64,000 nt of DNA from Pelobates cultripes (lineage: Eukaryota > Chordata > Amphibia > Anura > Pelobatidae), in the NCBI GenBank assembly GCA_933207985.1, contig OW240917.1, positions 121,660,149 through 121,724,148 on the forward strand, in the 5' to 3' direction. How positions within the stretch are numbered: position 1 is the stretch's first letter; each line of letters opens with the position of its first letter. Of this stretch, positions 12,010 through 24,306 are shown piece by piece. Position numbers and translations under genes: made by a program. The notes beneath the pieces were generated by a model. That model saw only the letters and a program-made list of their open reading frames with translations, did not search any database and had not been told where the DNA came from.

Positions 12010-12406
12010 CCTTTCTGAGACTGTAGGATGTCTAACACATCACACGTGTTGTCTGAGCACTGTGTCCCTTTTATAAACCTGATTTTGTTGTTATGTATAA
12101 TGTTGGGTAAGAGAGAACTCTTACAACAATCTTTGCACCTGTATTCAAAAGTAAGATAGGTCTATAGTTATGGGGGCATGTAGGTGGTCTGCCAGGTTTT
12201 GGCAAAGTTACTATGTGTGCCAAGAGGACCTCTGGAGGGAGCCTCTGGTAGGTAATGGCTTAATTGACAAACTATGTCAAGTGTGGAGCTAAAATGTTTT
12301 GTAATTTTTTTGTAGTAGGAGTTGGCAAACCCATCAGGGTCTGGAGACTTACCTGAGGGTAGTGACTTTATAATGGTTGCGACTTCTTCCACCCGCTATG
12401 GGTGCC
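12010..12406 (-). pseudogene. L1 ORF2 reverse transcriptase N-terminal fragment
   Basis: Read on the minus strand from 12398, the frame gives EEVATIIKSLPSGKSPDPDG and then FANSYYKKITKHFSSTLDI. This is the conserved start of an L1 reverse transcriptase domain. Further along, a shifted frame gives an IIHNNKIRFIKGTQ-like segment, where L1 has the HxxQxGFIxGR motif. Stops and shifts make it non-functional. Confidence 0.65.
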
Positions 12407-13566
12407 TGTGACGGACTGCCTGGCACCCTGACTGGGTACCCCTGTCAATCACTGCTCCCTAGTACTTGCGAGCACCATAACCACCGTAAACCCCACAAAC
12501 TGCCGCATCTTGGTTGGGGTCTCGCTGTCCTCCACCTACCCTGGATCCAAGACCAGGATCCAGCTTCCAGTGGGTAGACCTTTCCTAGTCCATCGAGCAT
12601 AGCAGGATCAGCTCTTATAAGAGCTAGTGATTATACTCAGGGGAGTATAGTAATTATAGCAATCCTCACAGTGAATGTAGTTCTCCAATCCTCCAAACAT
12701 GAGCCAAGACTTCATGAAGGGGTTAACGAATCTCTCCTTAATGGGAGTCACACTGGCCTTGTATGCAAGTCCCCAAGTAAGGTGCATGCCCTCATGGACC
12801 TTGTTGGGTACAGGGACACAAACTTAACAACCAATGAAAGCAAGGTTACAAAGTATGACACTCCCCTATACATCATACAATCCCTCCCCTCTGCCTGTGA
12901 GATAGGCAGATAGTGTATTAACCCAATTATCTCCAGGCAGAAAAAACACATATTTTACAAAACCCCAAAAGTAGCCCCAAAACACATAAAATCCCCACGA
13001 TTATTAAATCCCCTGATCTGATGGTGACCAACATATCCAAAAATCACCCAGATCAGTTCCGGGATCAAGAAGTCTATGGAAGTTTTATTTTGACCGACCA
13101 CACGCATTGTTTCATGCCCAAAACAGTTCCAGAGAATCAGGCTGTGCAGCCTAGTCTACTTCGAGGATTCGAAATAACGTTCAAAATACTGAATGCAGCC
13201 GTTCGTGTAAAAAGTCAGTGTATGTCTCTTGTTCCGGAGCATCTTCTTATCGAATGCCGTTTGACTCCCGTTCGAATAGCAGAACCTCCATGAAGGTAAA
13301 AGTTTAGCAGTGTTTGCGCCGTTGATTTGAGTTCCATGCACTCGACGACCAAACACCGCTGGATGCGTTCAACTAAACAAGATGGCCACCACCACGTGTT
13401 CGAATGCCACTTTGAATGGCTTCCAAAGTTCGAATGGTTCCTGTTAATAGTCCAAGAAGCACAAACAGTGTTTTTAAACAAAGTCTACCACAGGGACATA
13501 GTCACAGGGCAGGAGGCTGGCAAACAGGCCCCTCCAAAAGTCAGTGGTGAAGTTACTTTTGTCACA
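12407..13566 (-). repeat. LTR with perfect 5-bp target duplication
   Basis: An 1160-bp block starts TGTGACGG and ends TTTGTCACA, and is flanked on both sides by GTGCC (12402-12406 and 13567-13571). It has TG...CA ends and no coding region, so it is a solo LTR. Its sequence, read on the minus strand, is related to the LTR at 185-1346: both carry GAACACGTGG, TTTGGTCGTCGAGTG and GATCTGGGTGATTTTTG. It sits inside the minus-strand L1. Small open frames within it have no recognisable product. Confidence 0.8.
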
Positions 13567-14159
13567 GTGCCGTTAAGTCTGTTAGTTTTTTCCTTAATCT
13601 GCTTGCTAATAGTTTTCCACCTTTATTTTATTGGGAATAGTGTGTGGTTTTTATTTTCCTAAATTGGGTGATGTCATTCTTTTGTAATTCAGCTGTGGAA
13701 GTTATTTGATGTTGAGCTGTGAGATCATACAACTCCTTTTGCCAGTTTAATAATCAAGCTTTAGACCTCTTGCGTAGGTATGGAGCCAGTTTCATAAGTA
13801 AGTCCTTAATCACGGTTTGTGTGCAGCCATATGACTTAGTTGAGAACATCTGACGTTGCATTTTCTGTGAAGTATAATTGAATATTGAGGGAATGTGTGG
13901 TCAGGATCACGTAATAATGATTTGTTACGTTTCAAGCAGCATCGGTTCTCAAAATATATCTTTCAAGGTAACTGGGATCAGACCACAACATCTGCCCGAC
14001 CTTAAAATCTACCACTTGGTTGAGGTCTGATCCGTTCATTAAAATTCTATCGATTCTGGAGTAGTTATTGTGTACCGTTGAGAAGTGTGTATATTCCCTA
14101 TCGCTAATGTGGTTGGTTCTCCAGATGTCATGTTGGTGGTGTTCAGAAATAAGTTTTAT

Positions 14160-14640
14160 GTCAAGGGCTTTAGGGTAGTAATGTTTTATCTAGGGCGGGG
14201 TCTAGGATATGGATAAAGTCTCCGCAGACTAATGTGATACCTTGTTGGACCCTTGCATGTTTTTGAAGAATTTTGTGTAAATAGTTGTGTTGTTCTGAGT
14301 TAGGCACATAGATCTTTACTATCGTATAAAGGATATTGTTGATTTTCCCCACTGCTATAATGTGTCTTCCCTCTTTGTCTATTATTTGAGCTTGTCGTTC
14401 AAACGCTACCACTTGGCTGATTAATATCGATACTCCTTTAGTTTAAGTAGACGAGGTAGAATGAAATTGGTATGGGTATATAAACTGAAGTATTGTAGGG
14501 TGTGCTTCGGTTTTAAAATTTTGTAAGCAGACCACATCTGCACCATGTGTCTTTGTACCATATGTTTAATCCTCTAACGTTATGACTATAAATTTTCTTG
14601 GTGGGGGTCATATAATGCGGTCCATGAACGTAAAGATCTC
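14160..14640 (-). pseudogene. L1 ORF2 endonuclease fragment
   Basis: On the minus strand, ORF2 begins near 14610 (MTPTKKIYSHNVRGLNIWYK), the usual L1 apurinic-endonuclease-like start. A second frame at 14412-14170 continues with DKEGRHIIAVGKINNILYTI, YVPNSEQHNYL (normally YAPN) and ITLVCGDFIHIL (normally GGDFN). The two pieces are out of frame with each other and have stops between them, so this is a remnant. Confidence 0.65.
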
Positions 14641-15102
14641 ATAAACACATTCAATGGAGTTGCCCGATTCCCTGGTGTCTGACTCCCCTCCCCAGGCTCC
14701 AGTGCTCAGCTACGGCATAGTATATTCTCCAACCGTGATGGTTTTAAAGCCTAGAGCACAGCAAAATGTAGAGAATATCAGCTGTCCATTCGGCCCCAGT
14801 ACAGGTAAGACATGGAATAGTGCAAATGTACATAGATAACAAGAAATAATTTCTACATAAAAAAAGAAACACAGAAACAAAGAAAAGTGCCATAAAATGG
14901 GCTAGGCACATGTAAGAGGTGCCACAGGGGTAGGGCTTTTGTCCTGGGAGAGCTACTGTTGTACAAGTCCTCAAAGTAAGCTGCTAGTGTGTCAAAGCCT
15001 TAGAATGTTGCTCAGCGTGCAGTGCGAGGTTACATAGCATGGAGGGTGAGGAACTAACCAAGCTCCTTTTCCATTTTAATTTTGTTTGTTTTAAGCGTTT
15101 AA

Positions 15103-15131
15103 ACCCTTAAGGACCAAACTTCTGGAATAAA
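15103..15131 (+). repeat. Fragment of the TTAACCCC small MITE family
   Basis: The stretch AACCCTTAAGGACCAAACTT followed by CTGGAATAAA matches the first third of the small palindromic element at 25498-25575. The rest is absent. It lies at the edge of the antisense gypsy fragment. Confidence 0.6.
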
Positions 15132-16140
15132 TTACACCTGGTTACAGAAACCAGGATATTACTGGGTCACCATTGCGACAGGGATACCCTTAGTTTTGAG
15201 GAGGGACATATGAATAGTGTCAGGAACACAAAGAGGAGGAGGCAACGCCAGGGAATATGAGATAGGATTAACCTTACGCAGAACCCTATACAGACCAATA
15301 TATTTAGTTTCATAGAAGGAACATTGAGGAATAAATTCCTAGAGGATAACCAAACCCTAACACCTGGAATGTAGGTAGGAGCCATCCTTCCCTTTCCATA
15401 ACATATAAGGCAGTAGGCGTATCCAGAGGTGCCTGATTCTGGTATGTTTTATATCATCAACCAACTGTGAAGAAACAGTAAAATGAGGAGCTGTGATTAT
15501 GTTAGTAGGAGGAACGATAGTTTCTGGTGCCTTTTCTATTATTTCCAGAGGTACATATTGTCTTGAGATAGTGCATGCCTTAATGTTGCGAAAAACCAGG
15601 TCTGTGCCTGATAGTTTATTGAAAACGTAACAAAAATAGATACCATCTTGCTTGTCTGAATGAAAATTGTTTAGCTTCGGCGATGTAAGCCAAAGTTTTT
15701 AGGGTTAACACAAGAACAGGATATTTGGATCCCTCTATTAAGTTTCCATTATTTAAATGCCAACACTAAAACTATACCTAAATCATAATTCCTTTCCAAA
15801 TGTTATTCTCAGAATAAAATGCAACAAGAATGCAAACGGTATCTGGGGTTTTTCTCTGAGACAGGACTGCTCCTACTCCAGATTCAGAAGCATCCACCTC
15901 TAGTATAAAAGGTAGTGCCAATCAGGGTGTACCACAACTGGCTTTCAAAGTCTCAAAGGCTCTAAAGCTTGTAGTTTCCATTCATTTGACCCCTGACATA
16001 TTTGGTTTGCCAAATTCAAGACCGCATTCTGGTGCACATAAATGCACGCGGTGCACATGCATGCAGCGTTGGATGGAATGCTAAAGGGAACAGGGAAGTG
16101 AGCAGACGACCCGAGTGGTAACCAGGTGGTAAGTCTGATA
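15132..16140 (-). pseudogene. Antisense gypsy pol fragment
   Basis: On the minus strand, the segment near 16060-15830 reads as a decayed gypsy reverse transcriptase/RNase H junction (ILEVDASESGVGAVLSQRK near 15900-15840). The segment 15385-15240 reads MAPTYIPGVRVWLSSRNLFL then NVPSMKLNIL, matching the C-terminal tail of gypsy integrase, where the usual form is YxPGxxVWLSTRN and PSxKLxPR. The two segments are about 450 bp apart, less than expected, so internal sequence has been lost. It lies between ORF2 and ORF1 of the minus-strand L1. Confidence 0.65.
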
Positions 16141-16163
16141 ACAATTGCTTGACTTTTTTCTAT

Positions 16164-16900
16164 TCAGGCGGTACGGTTGGAGATACATTTTTCCTCTCTG
16201 GACAGTTCAGCTGTCATTCTGTCCCAGTTGCAAAGAACTTTCATGCCATCTTCCATCATGTTGATCGCTGTTGTAATGCCGTTGTGTTGGACTAGTAATT
16301 TGGTCGGGTATCCCCATCGGTACATCAGATGTTGTTTGTGGAGTAGGCCTGTGACAGATGTGAAGGATTTTCTCTTGTGCACGGTGACCGTGGAAATGCC
16401 TGCAAAGATCTTGATAGATTGGAATTTTGTTGGTAAGATACTGTTGGATCTGCTAACTTTAAGAACAAGTTCTTTAGTGCAGCAATAGTGCATTTTCAGG
16501 ATAATATCCCTTAATACTTCTTTGAAGAGAAGATTTTGCAATTCCATGTACTCAGACCATGAGAAACATATCTTAAGGGAGGTCAGGCACTAGCCCATAG
16601 AAGAGTTCAGTGATATGAGTCTGCAGATTTCACATACCCACCTGCTTTGGGATGCCTCTTATATAGAGATTACTGCATGTCAGACAGCTTATTTTCATAT
16701 ATTTCAAGTTGTGCTATAAGATCCTCAGTTTTAGAAGCGAGGCTGTTGTGGGCCTTCATGTACTCCGCTATCTTGTTTTCTAGTAAGGAGTATCCAGTTC
16801 CTTTATATAGTGTCAGAGATGTTAAATTATTTTTGCATAGCCTTAAAATTTGTAAGCCATCTTATCCAACACCGTTTGGAGTAGGCCTCTGGTGAGCGGT
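16164..16900 (-). pseudogene. L1 ORF1 C-terminal region
   Basis: The minus-strand frame 16547-16164 reads FQSIKIFAGISTVTVHKRKS, then FTSVTGLLHKQHLMYRWGYP and TKLLVQHNGITTAINMMEDG. This is the C-terminal domain of an L1-type ORF1 RNA chaperone (normally IxxFADIS, HKRKxFxPV, YRWGFPxKL). The N-terminal half continues to about 16900 in broken frames. No intact start exists. Confidence 0.7.
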
Positions 16901-16980
16901 GTCTCTGGAGAGGGATGCCCTTGGGCCTGGTAGGTGTCAGTGCCATCCTCCTGGAGCGGTAAGACCTTAGACTGCACCAA

Positions 16981-18537
16981 TTTCATACCCATAAAAATGG
17001 AGTTTGTTGGTCTGCCTTTTCCCCCTGTGGTGGGACATATGTAGCCTGCTGTTTTGGTAGCTTTAAACTGGCTATTTCACTAGAAGATGGCCAGTTCCTC
17101 ACGAAGCTAGCAGCACATGCGACTTTTCTCCTCCGAGTTCAGGACACGCCTCACAATCTTCTCATTTTATTTGCTGCTGTGACTTGATTTTATTTTCCTT
17201 TTCAAAGTAGTACACAATGTACCACTTTCTTTTACAAATATAGAATTAAAAAAATAGAGTACAACAGCTCAGTAAATTGAGCTACATAACCTAATAGAAC
17301 TCTCTCAAGGCTTTATTTAAACATTTTAGGAAGACCCTTGCTGCACTGATACTTAAAAGGTGCAAATAGTGAAGTATTGCAGTTTCTTTGAATATATTTT
17401 TGATTGGACTAACTGAAATTTGTAGTGAAAAGATCTATGGAATTAATTTAGCAATTGTGTTAGACATGATAATGGAAGGAACTCCAAAATGTTGTCAATA
17501 CAAGTTTCTGTTAGTCTAATAAAAAGGTATTACAAGGTACTGCAATACTGCACTATTTTGCATGTACATTACTGGCCTAATATGGCAACTTAAATATCAT
17601 GACTAATACAAACAAATAAAAAAGTTTATACCCAAGTTGATGTATCACAAAAACATAACTATTTGGAAATATCTACAAACTTCATGTTTACATTTCTCAT
17701 TTTCACATTTTAACTGTTATGTAGCAAGTATCCATTGTATTTTGTTCTTATTCTCATTTTATCAAACATTTGACAAGATTTATGTAATTTTGTATTTTTA
17801 CGATTGCATTTAATATTTTCAACTAATGTTAAAGGTTTATTCAATGACCCAAAAATCTGAATTATAAATAGCATACAATTATTATTAACAAGCTAATGTC
17901 ACCACCAGCAATATTTTTTGCACAGGGTAAATTGTGTCAAGTTTAGTAATTTATGTGTTTTCAACAACTGATGATTGCAACTAGCAGCAAAGTTTTAATT
18001 ACCAAGGGAATCGACCCTAGGCAAACTTTACCAAGTCTTTCAAGGATCAGCAGATTGGATATTTCAACCTCCTTAAGAATGAAATGAACCGGACATTGGG
18101 GAAATAAAAGGTGAAATGTGATTAAGCATCCATTGATTTATAGAAAAGCCACAGGCCCAACAAGTTCTCGTTAGCACTTCCACATCTGCCATCTTGAGCT
18201 TCATGATGAACAAGCCCAGAAGGAAGTATGCGTGTTTATGCTGTCGCTATACATTATTACTTTGTTACAATACTTGTGTGACTGAGCTACAATTGGTTTT
18301 AATGCTGTGGAAAAAAATATATTATATTATTTTTGTTCTTTAAAGTGAAAGTATAACTCAAACATTTTTCATTGGGATAGTAAAACAATTCTATCTGTAT
18401 ACTAATAGAAATTTAAAAGTAATTGGTATAATGCACATAAGGGCTTTGGTCTCTGATGCCATTATGTCATACCATACATTACTTGCCAAAAACTGTATCT
18501 AAATAGGCAGTTGTCTGACATTTGCAATATAAATATA
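16981..18537. other. AT-rich stretch without genes
   Basis: No coding similarity, repeat ends or RNA gene can be seen. Base composition turns AT-rich from about 17160 onward and stays so into the TET2 3' flank, which marks the end of the dense nested-element block. Confidence 0.5.
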
Positions 18538-18800
18538 CAGTGAGGGGAAAAAAGTATTTGATCCCCTGCTGATTTTTAATGTTTGCCCACTGACAAAGAA
18601 ATGATCAGTCTATAATTTTAATGGTAGGTGTATTTTAACAGAGAGACAGAATAATAAAAAAAAATTCCAGAAAAACACATGTCAAAAAAGTTATAAATTG
18701 ATTTGCATGTCAATGAGTGAAATAAGTATTTGTCCCCTTCGACTTAGTACTTGGTGGCAAAACCTTAGTACTTGGTGGCAAAAAAAAGGTTTTTCTGTTC
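18538..18800 (+). mobile_element. Truncated Tc1 element, one end only
   Basis: After a TA at 18536 the sequence starts CAGTGAGGGGAAAAAAGTAT and continues TTGATCCCCTGCTGATTTT. This is the long terminal inverted repeat of a common vertebrate Tc1 family. A second repeat-like motif (AATAAGTATTTGTCCCCTTC) follows at about 18720. The transposase and the other end are missing. A 20-bp unit, CTTAGTACTTGGTGGCAAAA, is tandemly doubled at 18744-18784. Confidence 0.75.
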
Positions 18801-19664
18801 CTCTGCCTATGGTGTTGGAGGATAGACTCTGACTGCGGAAAAACCCTTCCATTTTATATTGCTATTTTTTTCTCAGTAAGGAGAAAAGGTTCTACTTGCA
18901 GTTAAATTACTGAAATGTGCATATTTTTTTGTAAATGTTGCAAAGGTGCCATTGTTTCGGTATCCACAATACTTGACACTATCCCTTGTGACTGCCACCA
19001 TCATCTTCCTGGGCGATGTCTCAGCTCTACAGCACTTTCAACTTTTCAATTGCAAAACGTGCACAAACAATTAAAGATGAATGCAGACACAGAAGAAGCA
19101 GTAAGTCAATTTTTATATTCAAATAAAGCTTAGGGTAAGAGGAAAAATAGGAATATGGTTAAACTGTAACCCCTCCATATACTACAGTCATAGCTTGGAT
19201 ATATTCTTATATAGTGCTGCATGGTTAGTTTGTCCTCAAATGACAAGATCTTGTTATTTGATAGATTGCAAATAAAAAAACACCTTACAAAGGGGCAAGG
19301 AGACCGAATGTAGAAGAAAAAGGAACTAAAAGAAGAAAGGGATAGAAGATAGGAAAACATTAATAATTTTTTACAATTTAGGGAAGAAACCCAAGACAGA
19401 AAGGATGAGAGGGAATATAGAACGGTTATAGAATGTAGATCTATAAAATAGATGAAAGAACTAGGGAAGGGGACAGAATACAGACAAATTGTTCTGTGAG
19501 GAATAGAAAAGGAAATATATGCAGGTACAATACCCAGGGTTATGAACCAAAGCAATAGTTGTTGGGAAGTTCAAGTGAATTAAAAATTTAAGGCCAAAAA
19601 TAGCCTGGAATAACTGAATTTCTGCAAATCAGCTATGCTTTGTAATTTTGGCTTTAAATTTGCA
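18801..19664. other. Unassigned AT-rich stretch
   Basis: A purine-rich block lies at 19300-19520. No open frame here has recognisable features; the longest one on the minus strand is just the complement of the purine-rich block. Confidence 0.4.
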
Positions 19665-20025
19665 TTAAAGCGGCATGGTCACACCCTTGAAAAAAATAGT
19701 ATTTCATATAGATAGAATCTTTAAGAAATACCCATTTTGACTGTTGGAATTTCACTGAAATTCCAACCCGGTCAAGAGATATACAGAGACAAAGTGGGGA
19801 TTACTTTTTCTCTGGATATTTTCTCTGTCTTATACTTCTAGACACTAAGCGGAGCTAACGGCGTCTAGAAGTGTCAATCCCCCCACTTGTCATTAATGAC
19901 GACTGCAGGGAATTGAGCCTATCTATGGAGAATCTCGCGGTCTGTAGTTGTACCCTCATGTATGCACCCTCACCTTCATCTGGCAAATTCTGCAAAATCC
20001 CAAGGCGGTGACAGTGCCGCTTTAA
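19665..20025. mobile_element. TTAA-flanked MITE
   Basis: The left end is TTAAAGCGGCATGGTCACAC; the right end read on the other strand is TTAAAGCGGCACTGTCACCG. This makes a 20-bp imperfect inverted repeat bounded by TTAA on both sides, the target of piggyBac- and Kolobok-type transposases. There is no coding capacity. An internal 13-bp palindromic motif (GGAATTTCACTGAAATTCC) lies near 19745. Confidence 0.8.
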
Positions 20026-20892
20026 AAACAATTCTCACTTTTGCATTGAGTGTCTGATGAATAACACCAACAATATCGTCTACCTTTGAAAAGTATATGT
20101 TTGGTGTAGTTAGGTGAAAATTTTTTTTTTTCCCAAAAGGAACTTTATTTGAACAAAGTTACTAGAAAATGGTCTGGGAAATGCATGGTGAAACCTAATA
20201 AAAGCCATTGTGCGAAACATCTGATGAAACCATTTTACAGCATATGCTTTATTGACAAGAAAACACCTCATTTAAGAAATTATACACAACTCAGCCTTAA
20301 AATGCATTAAATAAATATAATTTTTTTTTTTTATTAAAAACACCCACATCTCAGTATTATCGGGAATGATATAATAAACAGTATTCAAATAGCCTGCATC
20401 ATTACATTACAATACTTACAGTATTTATAACCATCATCAGGTTTTATACATATACCAACATTTGATGAAAAACAAAACATGGTGGTCTTGAATGCCAGAA
20501 GTGTACCCAACGCATTTGCTTTGCAGTGCGTTCCACATCTTGCTGCCATTTAAGAGTGAAAAAAAAAAAAAAATGTAAAAAGAAAAAAAAAAATGCACGC
20601 AAAATTCATTACTTTTAGTGTCAAACTGCATGATTTTCTGTACAAGTCAACCATTAGCTTAGAAGTGAATCCCACATACACACACACACATATATAGTGT
20701 GGTGCATGCATCAAGATGAAAAGATTCGTTCAAGTATAGTTGACACCACTCAAAGTGTTTTCAAGTATGGCTATAATCAACCTGGCAAATTCCTATACAA
20801 GCTATATCATGTCTGCTTTTACATGTAGATCTGTACACCAAAATTACAGCCTATATTTACATAACATGCTGTGTAATAAATTATATATTATG

Positions 20893-20893
<1 letters not shown>

Positions 20894-20934
<41 letters not shown>
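20894..20934. repeat. (TA)n microsatellite
   Basis: An uninterrupted run of about twenty TA units. It is followed by AAATTTATTACACACACACAC, a second short simple repeat. Confidence 0.95.
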
Positions 20935-20939
<5 letters not shown>

Positions 20940-23900
20940 TATTACACACACACACTTTTAACAAGCAGTTTGGCAAATGACGGTGTGTGTTGTGTCTAAA
21001 ATAAAACAGAAATGACAAATGATGATGTCATTTCTATTAAGTCTAACTATCCTCACAGAACAAGCACCTGAATACCATTGCCAATCAATACAATCAAGTT
21101 CCTGCTAAATGATAAATGTGCACCCAGAAGTCCACAGCTTCTAAAATTTGGTACAAATATAAATCACGTATCAGTTTTTGCAAATACCTTAAGAGTTTCA
21201 GATCTAGAAAAGATAAACAGAAATTCTCCTATTTATGTTTAAAACAAAACTTCTGTAAACAAGCACAATACATATTTAAAAGGTTTTTCCCATGTGTGCA
21301 AGCACCACATTCATTTAAAAATAAATGTGTCTCTGAATATACGTGACTTGTGTATAAAAAATAATAATAATTAAAAAAAAAATTATATATAAAGAGGACA
21401 ACATAATACAATTAATTGCAGTGAGATTTTGTAAGGACAATTCCAAGCATTCTGATTATTGCACAGCAGGACTTTTAAAATTATGTTTATAATCAACTAG
21501 TTTAAGACAGAAGCCCAATCATACATGTAACTATTGTAACAGTTTCCAACAGAATGTCAAACCTTTACAGAGATAAAACACACAGGTAAACTGTGCAAGT
21601 AGAGTACATTTCAGTATAATCTCATCAGCTCTAGTCTTATCATCCATCAACAGTGTACATGTACATGGATATGAAGGTCTCACTACTTATTTCAATCTCA
21701 TGATAAAACAAACACAACAGACACAAGATCTCCATAGTCTAGAACAGCTGAGTCTGATGTTTGTGTGTAAACTACAAAGGGGGTGGGGGGGGGGAAGAGG
21801 TTCAAAGATTAGCAGAGATTGCTTTTAGACCTGTGGAGCATGTTGGTAATGCAGTTGACAAATACCTGGGGTCCTAAGGCTAGCTCATCACTAACATGAA
21901 ATAAATAGCCTCCCAATATGATAATTCATATTGAGGTTCTATCTTCAGAATTCACACTACATTTACCTTCACCATTACAGCCATTTCAATGAGTGCTAAA
22001 TTAGGCATGCATTTGAAGAATCCAAGGCAATGGCAAATAACACTGGTATAAACCAGTGACATGGTATGGTACCTAAATCATGTAAGACTGTCACTTGCCA
22101 AACCCCTGCCTTAAAATTGTCCCTTTAATTTAAGCTCAGTGCATTCATAATTGTGGGGAAATTGAAACAAATATCCTAAGCTGTACATATTTACAAGAAA
22201 AGAAGAAAAAAAAAAACAGCACATTTACAACATGTTTTAATTTACAACTGTGAAAACATGTAAAAGCAAACTTAAAACAGGGACGAAACAGCATTATCCC
22301 CAAAGAGAAAGATATCAAAATAAAAACGGTATTAGCCTTAAACAACCTCACAGAAACACATGATACATTGGCATAATAAGAATGCAAGCGGAAATATCCC
22401 TGAATTTTTAGAAGAAAAGATTGAAGTTCAAGTTATACTTGCTAAGATATCAAGTATTAAGAAACATTTGAATTTCTTTGTTTAGCTATTTCTTGTTTCC
22501 TAGGTGGTTGGGGAATACTGGTGTTATGCAATACTCTTCCACTCGATTACTGAATGTTCTACTGCCAAACTAGTGCTGAGGTATATGACAAGTAGAAACA
22601 TCACTCAGACCTGTAATCTGTATTAAAGTCACATTATGATCATTGGTATCAGGCTGAGTAGCACCATTAAAAAATAAGCTTAATTACCTCCAATTTTACT
22701 TTTTTGTTACCTAAAAGCAAGAAAATAAAAATACAGTACGAAAAGAAAAAAAAAGTTTATTGTACAAGAATGATTTTTTTTCTTCTTCTATAAATTCATA
22801 ATCTTAAATCTAACTTGAAAGAGCAGCTGCCTAATTTGTCTGGCTATTAACGTGTTGCCTGTTTTGTCCTCAAGTAAGGAGAGCAGGTTGAAAAATTATG
22901 CTCCCATATCACAAGGCCATTGTTTGTGACAGTCAGAGATGCTGCTGGGCTGAAACTATAAATATATTCCTTCTAAAAAAAAAAAAAAAAACAGATCCAA
23001 AGAATAAAAAAATCTATTGTCGTGGGGAGGAGTTTTTGCATGCTTTGAAACCATTAACTATAGCTGAGCAATTTATTTAAATAATTCTGGACATTAAAGC
23101 ATTTTTAAATGCAAGGTTTCCATTATTTAAAATATACATGGATTAATGTGCACCAAAAATAACATAACATCTTATCCACAAGTTATTTATCATTGTAACA
23201 TGACAAATGTAAAGTGGATCATATTCTTACTACAAAAGTAAAAAAAAAGCTAATTACCCTTGTTAACCAACTTTTTTACGTTCAACCTATTAAATAAGGA
23301 TAAAATACAGCAGAATTTAATCCTAATACATGCTTACTGAATACAGATAATGTACCGGACTCAATTTGGAACATCTCTGCTCTACAAGAATGTAATTACC
23401 GGTACTATTTTTAAACTATTAGCCATCTCATCAAGTTGTTTCATTTATCTTCCTTAATGTCAATGTTTACTAGAAGGTTTTATTGATTTGGAATGTGTGT
23501 ATTTCTATAATTAAGAGACTGAGACATTCAAAGAACTATCAAAGCCTCCTGTTTTTATGCACTCTGAAGGGGCAAAAAAAAAATAATCCTACATTTCCTA
23601 TTTTGGAATTTGAGGTGGATATACTAAACACAAAGACTCCAAGTAAACCCACCAGTTCTGCAAATACACACATAACAATTACCTTTACCTACAAGAATAT
23701 TTCTAGCCAAGAACAAGGCTACTGATTAGGATGTAAAATTGGGCTGGTGGTGATGATAAAGAATGAACATTGGACATTTTCTCTATTTTCTTTAAAATAG
23801 GTCAAATTGTGCCTAATTGAGAAATGGTTACAAATAAACCTTTGTATATCTATCAACAGATGGCCAGCAGGGAGTTCTAATTTGTCAAGAAGAATGTACA

Positions 23901-24107
23901 CTGAATGTCAGCAGTGCCAAATGATGTTAGAGATCACATTCTCTAGGCAAAGCTGAACTCCCATTGTAACGTCTCATGGAAAAGCACCTGCAGCAGACAT
24001 ATTCAAAACTTTGTTCATCTAGAGATTAGAGAAGCAGTGTTTACTCATGACATTATTTCTTAAGTAATATACCTACCTGTATATACACTGCAACGGTTAT
24101 TAATGAT

Positions 24108-24166
24108 TGTTTATTTTATTATTTATATAGCGCCAGCAAAATTCCATAGCACTGTACAATGGGTAG
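24108..24166 (-). repeat. 3' tail of an L2-type LINE
   Basis: The sequence TTATTTATATAGCGCCAGCA followed by AAATTCCATAGCACTGTACA is the complement of the conserved 3' end also seen at 45065-45140. Only the tail is present, on the minus strand. Confidence 0.65.
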
Positions 24167-24306
24167 GTCATGTTACTGAATGCACTACTTTAAAGTGGGG
24201 AATTTGGCTTTAGCAAAGTTCGATTTTTGTTGCCAAGCTAATTTACCCAAAAGTAAAAGTGTTCGATGAATTAGTAACCTCTGTCCTGGCTATCCTCTCA
24301 CAAGGC

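Larger units (their letters stand above)
11995..16980 (-). mobile_element. Older L1-type LINE on the minus strand, 3' part missing
   Basis: On the minus strand, ORF1 lies near 16900-16164, ORF2 begins near 14610 (MTPTKKIYSHNVRGLN), and the reverse transcriptase start lies near 12392-12010 (SLPSGKSPDPDGFANSYYKK). The element is interrupted by an LTR (12407-13566) and by an antisense gypsy piece (about 15120-16140). Everything after the early reverse transcriptase is absent: the sequence stops exactly where the poly(A) of the neighbouring plus-strand L1 ends. It is more decayed than that neighbour, with many stops. Confidence 0.7.

Noticed and set aside
19130..19555. 141-codon frame on the minus strand, rich in F, S and L
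   Set aside because: Complement of a purine-rich tract; composition alone explains the frame.
17000..20000. Search for the gene that follows TET2 in other vertebrates
   Set aside because: No splice-bounded conserved peptide was found; any downstream neighbour lies outside the window.
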